This document shows positions 1-8,636 of a stretch of DNA of 20,855 bases, piece by piece. The DNA comes from an uncultured Zoogloea sp. (GTDB lineage: Bacteria; Pseudomonadota; Gammaproteobacteria; Burkholderiales; Rhodocyclaceae). Where the stretch lies: the NCBI GenBank assembly GCA_937967645.1, contig CALBTT010000167.1:1-20855 (forward strand), read 5' to 3'. Positions within the stretch are counted from its first letter, which is position 1, and each line of letters opens with the position of its first letter. The notes below the pieces were generated by a model. The model worked only from the letters and a program-made list of their open reading frames with translations, made no database searches and was not told the DNA's origin. A program made the translations under genes and the position numbers.

Positions 1-77
1 AGAACGCCGCCTGCGGCCCCATGGTGCGCTCCAGCTACTGGGCCGACCAGCAGGCCCACGGCGCTGGCGTGGTGTAA
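1..77 (+). CDS. C-terminal end of an unidentified protein (partial)
   Basis: An open frame runs in from the left edge (codons starting at base 3) and ends at TAA 75-77. It gives about 24 residues ending in ADQQAHGAGVV. I do not recognise the family from so short a tail. It lies directly upstream of a copper receptor gene on the same strand and is followed by a strong hairpin, so it is probably the last gene of its own transcript. Its coding status rests only on the open frame, its position before the hairpin and codon use like the neighbours. Confidence 0.5.
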   Translation, partial: NAACGPMVRSSYWADQQAHGAGVV

Positions 78-100
78 GCCCAGCCTGCCCAGCCGCTCCC

Positions 101-138
101 GGAGGCCGGATGTCCGCAGCACGCGGCATCCGGCCTCC
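101..138 (+). terminator. Strong hairpin after the left-edge gene, terminator-like
   Basis: Bases 101-112 (GGAGGCCGGATG) pair perfectly with 127-138. Inside, 114-117 pairs with 123-126 across a bulged T, leaving a five-base loop. The hairpin begins 24 bases after the stop codon at 77. No T-run follows, so an intrinsic terminator is likely but not certain. It could also protect the mRNA 3' end. Confidence 0.55.
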
Positions 139-299
139 GTACGTTCACGATCCGACCGGCGCCCTCGCCACCTCCCGAAGTGCGCGCTGCCATGCGCTCT
201 GCGACCCGCATTGCGAGCCGCACTGCGGCGTTTTGCCACGCGCGGACCACCGCCCGGCCCGCGGACAATCCGCGCTTTGCCCTCCGCGCAGGTTGCCCC

Positions 300-2531
300 A
301 TGCCCTCCCTCCATCCCAGGCCAGCTCCGCTCGCCGTGATGCTCGCCGCCGCCTTCCCCCTCCTTGCCGCTTCCACCGCCCGGGCCGACGAACCCGCCCC
401 CCAGTTGCCGGACGTGGCCGTCACCGCGCCACGGATCAAGCCCCTGCCCGCGGCAGTGAGCCTTGAGCGCAAGCGTCTGGCCGGTCTGCGTGCCACCACC
501 ACCGACACCGCCGCCCTGCTGGGCGAACTGCCCGGCGTGGCGCTGTCCAGCGCCGGCGGTGTCTCCAGCCTGCCGGTGATCCGCGGCTTCTCCGACGACC
601 GCAACCGCATCCAGGTCGATGGCATGGACCTCATCTCGGCCTGCGGCAATCACATGAACCCGCCCCTGTCCTACCTGGACCCCAGCCGCCTGGAGGCAAT
701 CCGGGTCTACAGCGGCGCAACGCCGGTCAGCCTGGGCGGTGACAGCATCGGCGGCACCATCGTGGCCCGCTCCCGGCCGCCGCGCTTCGCCGAACCGGGC
801 GAAGCGCCCACCTCCAGCGGCGAGGCCGGCGTGTTCTACCGCTCCAACGGCGACGCCCACGGCGCCCGCATCACCGCCAACTGGGCCGGCGAGAGCCTGG
901 CCGCCCGCTACAGCGGCTCCACCGCCCAGGCCCGCAACTACCGCTCGGCCAAAGACTTCAAGGCAGGCGCCAGCGCCGCCAACAGCGTCTCCGGCCCCCA
1001 CTGGATCGCCGGCGACGAAGTGGCCTCCAGCGCCTACCGGGCCGACAACCACGCCCTGGACCTGGCCTTCCGCCACGACCGGCACCAGCTCGGCCTGGAG
1101 ATCGCCACCCAGCACATCCCCTACCAGGGCTTCCCCAACCAGCACATGGACATGACCGACAACCGCAGCAGCCGGGTGAACCTGGGCTACCAGGGGCGCT
1201 TCGACTGGGGCAGTGTCGAGGGCCGGGTGTATCACGAGAGCACCCGCCACAAGATGGACTTCGGCCCTGACAAGCTTTACTGGTACGGCGCCGCGCGCAA
1301 CGTGGCGGGCATGCCCATGGACACCCACGGCCGCAATACCGGCGCCCGCCTGAAGGTGGAGCTGACCCCCACCGAGCGGGACACCGTGCGCCTCGGCGTG
1401 GACCTGCAGCGCTACCGCCTCGACGACCAATGGGCGCCGGTGGCCAACTCCATGATGATGTCGCCCGACACCTTCTGGAACATCCGCGACGGGCAGCGTG
1501 ACCGCAACGAGCTGTTTGCCGAATGGGAGGCCGCCTGGTCGCCCCGCTGGCTGACCCTGGCCGGCGTGCGCGCCGGCACCGTGCGCAGCGACGCCGGCAG
1601 GGTGCAGGGCTACAACACCATGGCGATGATGTACGGCAACGATGCCACCCGCTTCAACGCCGCCGACCGCAGCGTGACCGACCACAACCTGGACGCCACC
1701 CTGCTGGCCCGCTTCACCCCCGACGCCGGGCAGAGCTTCGAGGCCGGCTATTCCCGCAAGACCCGCTCCCCCAGCCTGTACGAACGCTACACCTGGTCCA
1801 CCAACGGCATGGCGGTGGCCATGAACAACTGGGTGAACGACGGCAACGGCTATGTCGGCGACATCGCGCTCAAGCCCGAGGTGGCCCACACCCTGAGCCT
1901 CGCCGCGGACTTCCACGACGCCACGGCCCAGGACTGGGCCCTGCGGATCGCCCCCTACATCTCGTGGGTGGACGACTACATCAACGCCCGCTGCCTCACC
2001 AGCTGCACGCCCGGCCGCTTCAACGCCCTCAAGGTAGCCAACACCGATGCGCGGCTCTACGGCATCGACGTGTCCGGCCACGCCCTGCTGCACACCTCCG
2101 AGGACTTCGGCCGCCTGCTCGGCAAGGCTGTGGTGGGCTACGTGAAGGGCAAGGACACCCGCAGCGACGACGGGCTCTACAACATCATGCCGATCAACGC
2201 CCGTCTCACCCTGGAGCAGCAGACCGGAGCCTGGACCCACGCCATCGACGGCGTCTTCGTGGCGGCCAAACGGAGCGTTTCCGAGGTGCGCAACGAGATC
2301 CGGACCGCAGGCTACGGCCTGATCAACCTGCGCAGCGGCTATGACGAACGACGTTTCCGGATCGACGTGGGCATCGAGAACCTATTCAACAAGCAGTACG
2401 CCCTGCCCCTCGGCGGCGCCTACATCGGGCAAGGCAGCACCATGTCGCTCAACGGCGCCGGCGCGCCTTACGGCATCGCCGTGCCAGGGATGGGACGCGC
2501 CCTGTACGCAGGGCTGACCGTCCGCTTCTGA
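300..2531 (+). CDS. oprC: TonB-dependent copper receptor, OprC/NosA type
   Basis: This is an outer-membrane TonB-dependent receptor of 743 residues that is expected to import copper ions using TonB energy. I chose the ATG at 300 because it starts a clear signal peptide (basic start, hydrophobic stretch, cleavage near STARA/DEP). The longer frame from 180 would put some 40 unlikely residues in front. A plug domain (about residues 50-170) carries the family segment ISACGNHMNPPLSYLDP. Its Cys115-x3-Met119 matches the CxxxM half of the copper site described for Pseudomonas OprC. A His-Met-Asp-Met cluster at 282-285 may supply the second half. The rest is a beta-barrel ending in aromatic Phe (LTVRF), as expected for outer-membrane assembly. 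The receptor family call is firm; copper as substrate is inferred from the motif. Confidence 0.9.
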   Translation: MPSLHPRPAPLAVMLAAAFPLLAASTARADEPAPQLPDVAVTAPRIKPLPAAVSLERKRLAGLRATTTDTAALLGELPGVALSSAGGVSSLPVIRGFSDDRNRIQVDGMDLISACGNHMNPPLSYLDPSRLEAIRVYSGATPVSLGGDSIGGTIVARSRPPRFAEPGEAPTSSGEAGVFYRSNGDAHGARITANWAGESLAARYSGSTAQARNYRSAKDFKAGASAANSVSGPHWIAGDEVASSAYRADNHALDLAFRHDRHQLGLEIATQHIPYQGFPNQHMDMTDNRSSRVNLGYQGRFDWGSVEGRVYHESTRHKMDFGPDKLYWYGAARNVAGMPMDTHGRNTGARLKVELTPTERDTVRLGVDLQRYRLDDQWAPVANSMMMSPDTFWNIRDGQRDRNELFAEWEAAWSPRWLTLAGVRAGTVRSDAGRVQGYNTMAMMYGNDATRFNAADRSVTDHNLDATLLARFTPDAGQSFEAGYSRKTRSPSLYERYTWSTNGMAVAMNNWVNDGNGYVGDIALKPEVAHTLSLAADFHDATAQDWALRIAPYISWVDDYINARCLTSCTPGRFNALKVANTDARLYGIDVSGHALLHTSEDFGRLLGKAVVGYVKGKDTRSDDGLYNIMPINARLTLEQQTGAWTHAIDGVFVAAKRSVSEVRNEIRTAGYGLINLRSGYDERRFRIDVGIENLFNKQYALPLGGAYIGQGSTMSLNGAGAPYGIAVPGMGRALYAGLTVRF

Positions 2532-2577
2532 AGCGGAGCACCGGCGCACTCCGCCGGTGCCCGCGCGCCCGGCGCGC
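2521..2577 (+). terminator. Tandem GC-rich hairpins after the copper receptor
   Basis: A 7-bp stem (2521-2527 with 2531-2537) spans the stop codon. A perfect 9-bp stem follows directly (2538-2546 with 2552-2560, loop of five). A third GC-rich self-complementary stretch lies at 2563-2577. No T-tract follows. The cluster probably terminates or stabilises the receptor transcript, separating it from the LysR gene. Confidence 0.5.
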
Positions 2578-2646
2578 ACCAGATCGGGCTGCCGATGGAC
2601 CGGCCCTCCCGGGTAAAGCGGCCATGCGGCCCCTGTCGGGTACTTG

Positions 2647-2680
2647 GAACGATTTTTGCAGCGCAGCAAGGATATCGTTC
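2647..2680 (+). promoter_or_regulatory. Interrupted inverted repeat just before the LysR ribosome-binding site
   Basis: GAACGAT at 2647-2653 is matched by its exact complement ATCGTTC at 2674-2680. Inside, TTGC (2656-2659) and GCAA (2666-2669) form a nested pair. The right arm touches the AAGGAG ribosome-binding site (2681-2686). It could be an autoregulatory operator of the LysR protein or an mRNA hairpin affecting translation. The sequence alone does not decide. Confidence 0.4.
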
Positions 2681-2693
2681 AAGGAGCACCGAC

Positions 2694-3701
2694 ATGGCCG
2701 CAAATTGCACCTGGGATTCCATGGATGTCCACCTGCTGCGCGTACTCCACGCCCTGCTCACCGAATGCAGCGTGAGCAAGGCGGCCCGCCGCCTCAACCA
2801 GTCGCAACCGGCCGTCAGCACGGCCCTGCGGCGCCTGCGCGACATCACCGGTGACCAGCTGCTGGTGCGCAGCCGCAACGGCATGACCCCCACCGAGCGA
2901 GGCGCCGGGCTGCTCGAGCCGGTCAAGATCGCCCTGCAACAGATCGAAGCCATCGCCGTCCGCCAGGTGAAGTTCGACGCAGCCAGCTCCCGCCGGGTCT
3001 TCAACATCGCCACCCCGGACTACCTCAACGCCGTGCTGCTGGGCGAGATCGTGGCCCGCCTGCGCAAGCTGGCCCCCCACTCCCAGGTCGCCTTCCACTC
3101 CCTCGGTCCGGACTACGACTACGCCCGCGCCCTGGAGAGCGGCGAGCTCGACGTGGTCATCGGCAACTGGCCGCAGCCCCCCGAAAACCTGCGCATGGCA
3201 CCCCTGTTCGACGACGAGGTGGTGTGCCTGATGCGCAACAGCCATCCCCTGGCCGGGCAACCCCTGAGCATCGACGACTACCTGTCCGCCGAGCACCTGG
3301 TGCCCACCCCCTACGCCGTCGGCCAGCGCGGCGTGATCGACCTGCACCTGGCGCGGGAGCGCCTGAAGCGCAACGTGGTGGCCTACGTGCCCTACTTCGG
3401 CCTGGTGCCCTACCTGCTGCTGGAGACCGACATGCTGTTCTCCAGCCCGCGCATCTTCGCCGAGCACTGCGCGCGCATGATGCCCCTGTCGGTGGCCGAG
3501 GCCCCCATCGACTTCCCGAAGATGAGCTTCTACCTGCTGTGGCACGACCGCAGCCACTACGAAGAGGAATGCCGCTGGTTCCGCGAGCAGATCACCACGG
3601 TGGCCAGGCAGTCACCGGCCCTGCAGCACGCCCGGGACGCCTCCCAGGCCCGGGACGGCACACGCAGCGCGGCCCGCCTGAGCCCGGCATTCGCAGCCTG
3701 A
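2694..3701 (+). CDS. LysR-type transcriptional regulator
   Basis: DNA-binding regulator of 335 residues. The ATG at 2694 is preceded by AAGGAG at 2681-2686, a normal spacing; an earlier in-frame ATG at 2595 has no such site. The N-terminal winged helix-turn-helix (about residues 8-65) carries the family hallmark SVSKAARRLNQSQPAVSTAL. The remainder is a two-lobe effector-binding domain with the segment LDVVIGNWPQPPENLRMAPL, typical of the NodD/NahR/LinR-like branch. That branch often senses aromatic compounds or plant signals. The tail after about residue 305 is Ala/Arg-rich and probably disordered. It follows the copper receptor but has its own leader, and it converges on the sigma-54 regulator. 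Its target and ligand are unknown. Confidence 0.9.
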   Translation: MAANCTWDSMDVHLLRVLHALLTECSVSKAARRLNQSQPAVSTALRRLRDITGDQLLVRSRNGMTPTERGAGLLEPVKIALQQIEAIAVRQVKFDAASSRRVFNIATPDYLNAVLLGEIVARLRKLAPHSQVAFHSLGPDYDYARALESGELDVVIGNWPQPPENLRMAPLFDDEVVCLMRNSHPLAGQPLSIDDYLSAEHLVPTPYAVGQRGVIDLHLARERLKRNVVAYVPYFGLVPYLLLETDMLFSSPRIFAEHCARMMPLSVAEAPIDFPKMSFYLLWHDRSHYEEECRWFREQITTVARQSPALQHARDASQARDGTRSAARLSPAFAA

Positions 3702-3737
3702 GCAGGCCCCGGCACCCTGGCAAGGACCTCGGGCTCC

Positions 3738-5693
<1,956 letters not shown>

Positions 5694-5886
5694 CTCCAGC
5701 TCCTCCATGTCTCCACACTCACGCTGCGGCCATCCTGCAGGCGCTTTCGCCACCCGGGGGCACCCTTCTTTGTGGGTGAATCATAGCGCACGAAAAATAG
5801 ATCAGCGAATAAAAATCCGCCACCGCTCAATTAGGGATCAATACCGCATTGCAACATCCATGAAAATAGAAATCAAATTGCACAGG

Positions 5887-5926
5887 CGTTACACGACAGC
5901 TGATTCATTCATCGCTACACCTGTAG
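5887..5926. promoter_or_regulatory. Candidate upstream activator sites for the sigma-54 regulator
   Basis: CTACA (5915-5919) and TGTAG (5922-5926) form a perfect inverted repeat with a two-base centre. A related half site CGTTACAC (5887-5894) lies 26 bases upstream of CGCTACAC (5913-5920). The repeat is about 150 bases upstream of the -24 element, a normal enhancer distance. Assignment to the neighbouring activator is inference. Confidence 0.4.
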
Positions 5927-6069
5927 TGCACGCCCCCTTAAACGCGGCACCCGACAAAAACCCATATTCAATCAAGGTCGAACTCGATCAAATAAAATAC
6001 AAACACAACAACATGAATTAAAAAGAAATTTTAAAAACAAAATAAAGAACCGCCTTTCCATCCTGCCAT

Positions 6070-6084
6070 TGGCACAGGCCTTGC
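6070..6084 (+). promoter_or_regulatory. Sigma-54 (-24/-12) promoter of the Rieske/PQQ operon
   Basis: TGGCAC at 6070-6075 and TTGC at 6081-6084 place the invariant GG (6071-6072) and GC (6083-6084) exactly ten bases apart, as sigma-54 RNA polymerase requires. Transcription should begin near 6096, leaving a leader of roughly 28 bases before the Rieske ATG. The adjacent divergent gene encodes a sigma-54 activator, which supports the call. Confidence 0.85.
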
Positions 6085-6123
6085 CTAATCAGCCTGGCCA
6101 CAAACCAGAAAGCAGGACAGGAA

Positions 6124-6741
6124 ATGAAAAATACGCCACACCACCCTGATCACAGCCGCCCCGCCGAAAACCCACCGTCTCCCGGGAGGCGGGATGCACT
6201 AAGAACCGGCTCCGCGCTGCTTCTCTGCGCCGGGCTCGGAATTGGAAAGGAGAGCCTGGCCGAGGGCCCCTCCAATTCCCGGCCGAAGGTAGGCGACCAA
6301 TTGGTCCGCAGCGACGCCGACGGCAATCCGGTCCCCCTGCGCAGCACCGAGATCCTCCCCGACACCAAGCCCCTGCCCGCCTTTCCGCTGGAACCCGCCA
6401 GCGGCGAAGTGCGCAGCGGCTCGCGGCTGAACAAGGTGATCCTGATCCGCGTCGCCCCCGGCGACCTGACCGACGAAACCCGGCCCTACTCCGCCGGCGG
6501 CGTCCTCGCCTATTCCGCGGTGTGCACCCACCAGGGCTGCGAAGTCTCCGAATGGGTGGCCAAGGACAAAACCCTGATGTGCTACTGCCACTTCTCCAAA
6601 TTCTCCCCCGGCCGGGCCGGCGAGGTGGTGGCCGGCCCCGCCCCCCGCACCCTGCCCCTCCTGCCCCTGCGCGAGGAGAACGGCGTGCTGGTGGTAGCCG
6701 GCCCCTTCACCTCGGCCCCCGGGGTCACAAAGGCAGCCTGA
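6124..6741 (+). CDS. Tat-exported Rieske [2Fe-2S] protein
   Basis: Electron-transfer protein of 205 residues. The N-terminus has a twin-arginine signal (GRRDALRTG, Arg22-Arg23, then a short hydrophobic stretch), so the protein should be folded with its cluster and exported to the periplasm, cleaved or anchored. The Rieske site is complete: CTHQGC (Cys134, His136, Cys139) and CYCH (Cys153, Cys155, His156). This gives two Cys and two His cluster ligands plus the disulfide pair of bc1-type Rieske proteins. The following GPAP segment also matches bc1 proteins. The Tyr of the bc1 motif GSxY is replaced by Phe160. No cytochrome b or c1 gene is adjacent. It is the first gene behind the sigma-54 promoter and lies 72 bases before the PQQ dehydrogenase, so it may be its electron acceptor. 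AGGA and GGAA lie just before the ATG. Confidence 0.88.
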   Translation: MKNTPHHPDHSRPAENPPSPGRRDALRTGSALLLCAGLGIGKESLAEGPSNSRPKVGDQLVRSDADGNPVPLRSTEILPDTKPLPAFPLEPASGEVRSGSRLNKVILIRVAPGDLTDETRPYSAGGVLAYSAVCTHQGCEVSEWVAKDKTLMCYCHFSKFSPGRAGEVVAGPAPRTLPLLPLREENGVLVVAGPFTSAPGVTKAA

Positions 6742-6813
6742 TTTCCCGCAGCACCCGTCACGCCTGAAGTCCGCCGCACCCGCTCAACCACACCAATAAT
6801 GGAGACACCAGAC

Positions 6814-8532
6814 ATGCAAACCCGACTCAAGGCCCTGTGCGCCAGCCTGGCCGCACTGCCCCTGCTGGCCAGCGCCGCCCTGCCCGCCTACAGCCCGGTC
6901 ACCGATGCCCGCCTGACCAAGCCGGAAGCCGGCAACTGGCTCATGTACCGGGGCAACTACGAAGGCTGGGGCTACAGCCCCCTGAAGCAGATCAACAGCC
7001 AGAACGTCGGCAAGCTGGTGCCGGCCTGGTCCTACGCCACCGGCATGACCGAAGGCCACCAGGCGCCACCCATGGTGAACAACGGCTACATGTACGTGAC
7101 CACCCCCAACAACCAGGTCATCGCCCTCGAGGCGGCCACCGGCAAGGAGCTGTGGCGCTACAAGAAGACCATTCCCGACGAACTGATGCAGCTGCACCCC
7201 ACCAACCGTGGCGTGGCCCTGTACGGCGACAAGCTCTACCTGGCCACCACCGACGCCTTCCTGGTGGCCCTCGACGCCGCCACCGGCAAGGAACTGTGGA
7301 AGGTTGCCGTGGCGGACTGGAAGAAGGGCTACTACATGACCCTCGCCCCCCTCGCCGCGCGGGGCAAGATCATGGTCGGCTCGTCGGGCGGCGAGCTGGG
7401 CATCCGCGGCTTTGTCGCCGCCTTCGACGCCCAGACCGGCAAGGAAGCCTGGCGCACCTACACCATCGCCGGCCCCGGCGAGGCGGGCGCCGAGACCTGG
7501 CCCGGCGAGACCTACAAGACGGGCGGCGGCTCGGTGTGGATCACCGGCACCTACGATTCGGAAACCAACCTGGCCTTCTGGGGCGTCGGCAACGCCGGCC
7601 CGTGGATGCCCGACACCCGCCCGGGCGACAACCTCTACGCCAACTCCACGATCGCCCTCGATGTGGACACCGGCAAGATCAAGGGCCACCACCAGTACCA
7701 CTGGAACGACGCCTGGGACTGGGATGAGGTGTCCGCTCCCCTGCTGATCGACGTGGAGCACAAGGGCAAGAAGGTCAAATCCCTGGTCCACGCCGGCCGC
7801 AACGGCTACCTGTGGCTGCTCGAACGCACCCGCGACAAGGTCAATTACGTGGATGCCTGGCCCTATGTGACCCAGAACGTATTCACCAGCCTCGACCCGA
7901 AGACCGGTCGCCCCACCTACGACCCGAAGCGCGTGCCCGGCACCGGCAAGACCACCAGCTTCTGTCCGTCCCTGTGGGGTGGCAAGGACTGGCCGCCGGA
8001 GGCCTACAACCCCGGCACCGGCCTGCTCTACATCCCCGCCAACAACAACCTGTGCTCCGAGCTGACCGGTGAGCCCGTCAAGTACAACGCCGGCAACCTG
8101 TTCATCGGCGTGTCCCTCGACAACATCCTGACCAACGTGCGGATGACCGAGAAGTCCCGCAAGCACATCGGTGAAGTGCAGGCCTGGGACCTGAAGACCG
8201 GCAAGCTGGTGTGGACCCACACCTACCCCGAGATGAACTGGGGCCCGCTGATGACCACCGCCGGCAACCTGGTCTTCGGCGGCGGCACCAACGACCGCAT
8301 GTTCCGAGCCCTCGACGCGAAGAGCGGCAAGGTCCTGTGGGAGACCCCGACCCCGTCCGGCGTCACCGGCGTGCCCTCGTCCTTCGAGGTGAATGGCGAG
8401 CAGTACGTGGCCGTGCAGTCCGGCTGGGGCGTGGATGCCCAGCGCATGCAGGGCGCCTTCGACGCCGTCCTCGAGCACAAGACCGTCGTACCCCAGGGCG
8501 GCACGATCCACGTGTTCAAGCTCCAGAAGTAG
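6814..8532 (+). CDS. PQQ-dependent alcohol dehydrogenase, probably lanthanide type
   Basis: Periplasmic quinoprotein of 572 residues of the methanol/ethanol dehydrogenase family, oxidising an alcohol to an aldehyde. The ATG at 6814 has GGAG nine bases upstream and starts a signal peptide ending near LASA; an ATG at 6799 is in frame but less well placed. The eight-bladed propeller shows repeated tryptophan-docking motifs such as ALDAATGKELW and AFDAQTGKEAW. Expected metal and PQQ residues are Glu194 (GGELGIRG), Asn260 (GVGNAGPW) and catalytic Asp302. Asp304, two residues on (WDWDE), is the extra acidic ligand associated with lanthanide enzymes. The vicinal Cys-Cys of methanol and ethanol dehydrogenases is missing; Leu127-His128 stands there, before TNRGVAL. 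There is no CxxCH haem site, so an external electron acceptor is needed. The true substrate is unknown. Confidence 0.92.
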   Translation: MQTRLKALCASLAALPLLASAALPAYSPVTDARLTKPEAGNWLMYRGNYEGWGYSPLKQINSQNVGKLVPAWSYATGMTEGHQAPPMVNNGYMYVTTPNNQVIALEAATGKELWRYKKTIPDELMQLHPTNRGVALYGDKLYLATTDAFLVALDAATGKELWKVAVADWKKGYYMTLAPLAARGKIMVGSSGGELGIRGFVAAFDAQTGKEAWRTYTIAGPGEAGAETWPGETYKTGGGSVWITGTYDSETNLAFWGVGNAGPWMPDTRPGDNLYANSTIALDVDTGKIKGHHQYHWNDAWDWDEVSAPLLIDVEHKGKKVKSLVHAGRNGYLWLLERTRDKVNYVDAWPYVTQNVFTSLDPKTGRPTYDPKRVPGTGKTTSFCPSLWGGKDWPPEAYNPGTGLLYIPANNNLCSELTGEPVKYNAGNLFIGVSLDNILTNVRMTEKSRKHIGEVQAWDLKTGKLVWTHTYPEMNWGPLMTTAGNLVFGGGTNDRMFRALDAKSGKVLWETPTPSGVTGVPSSFEVNGEQYVAVQSGWGVDAQRMQGAFDAVLEHKTVVPQGGTIHVFKLQK

Positions 8533-8558
8533 CCCCCAAAAACCGGTTCAGCCCACCC

Positions 8559-8610
8559 GCGCAGCAGGCCCCGCACCGTCATCCCGACGGCGCGGCGGGG
8601 CTGGCTGCGC
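8559..8610 (+). repeat. Large intercistronic hairpin between PQQ dehydrogenase and barrel genes
   Basis: Three stacked stems are visible: 8559-8565 with 8604-8610 (7 bp), 8568-8574 with 8595-8601 (7 bp), and 8576-8580 with 8586-8590 (5 bp, loop ATCCC). Small internal loops separate them. It follows the dehydrogenase stop by 26 bases with no T-run. It may stabilise the upstream mRNA or act as a partial terminator. Confidence 0.55.
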
Positions 8611-8636
8611 CCACAAAACGAAAAAGGAGACACTCC

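Larger units (their letters stand above)
5694..6123. other. AT-rich intergenic control region
   Basis: This 430-bp stretch separates the sigma-54 activator from the Rieske gene. Bases 5780-6055 are strikingly AT-rich against a GC-rich background, with long A-tracts near 5990-6055 that should bend the DNA. AATCAA/GATCAA cores occur at 5871, 5970 and 5986 and resemble the first half of IHF sites, but none matches the full consensus. A CACCC/GGGTG inverted repeat sits at 5761-5778. The region also holds the candidate activator site (5887-5926) and the -24/-12 promoter (6070-6084). I see no convincing gene in it. Confidence 0.75.

Noticed and set aside
180..299. Upstream extension of the copper receptor gene
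   Set aside because: These residues would sit in front of a good signal peptide that begins at the ATG at 300, so the later start is preferred.
5694..5753. N-terminal extension of the sigma-54 activator from ATG 5753 or 5708
   Set aside because: Only the ATG at 5693 has a strong ribosome-binding site at proper spacing; the others remain possible.
5971..5991. Possible IHF site near AATCAA and GATCAA cores
   Set aside because: The downstream TTR half of the consensus is not at the right spacing, so I describe the cores but do not call a site.
5707..6021. Plus-strand frame of 104 codons across the AT-rich control region
   Set aside because: It starts inside the sigma-54 activator's start region, has no ribosome-binding site, changes composition halfway and covers probable regulatory sites.
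6784..8511. Long minus-strand open frame of 575 codons opposite the PQQ dehydrogenase
   Set aside because: It mirrors the dehydrogenase gene and is rich in Gly, Val, His and Gln without family motifs, which is the usual shadow of a GC-rich gene.
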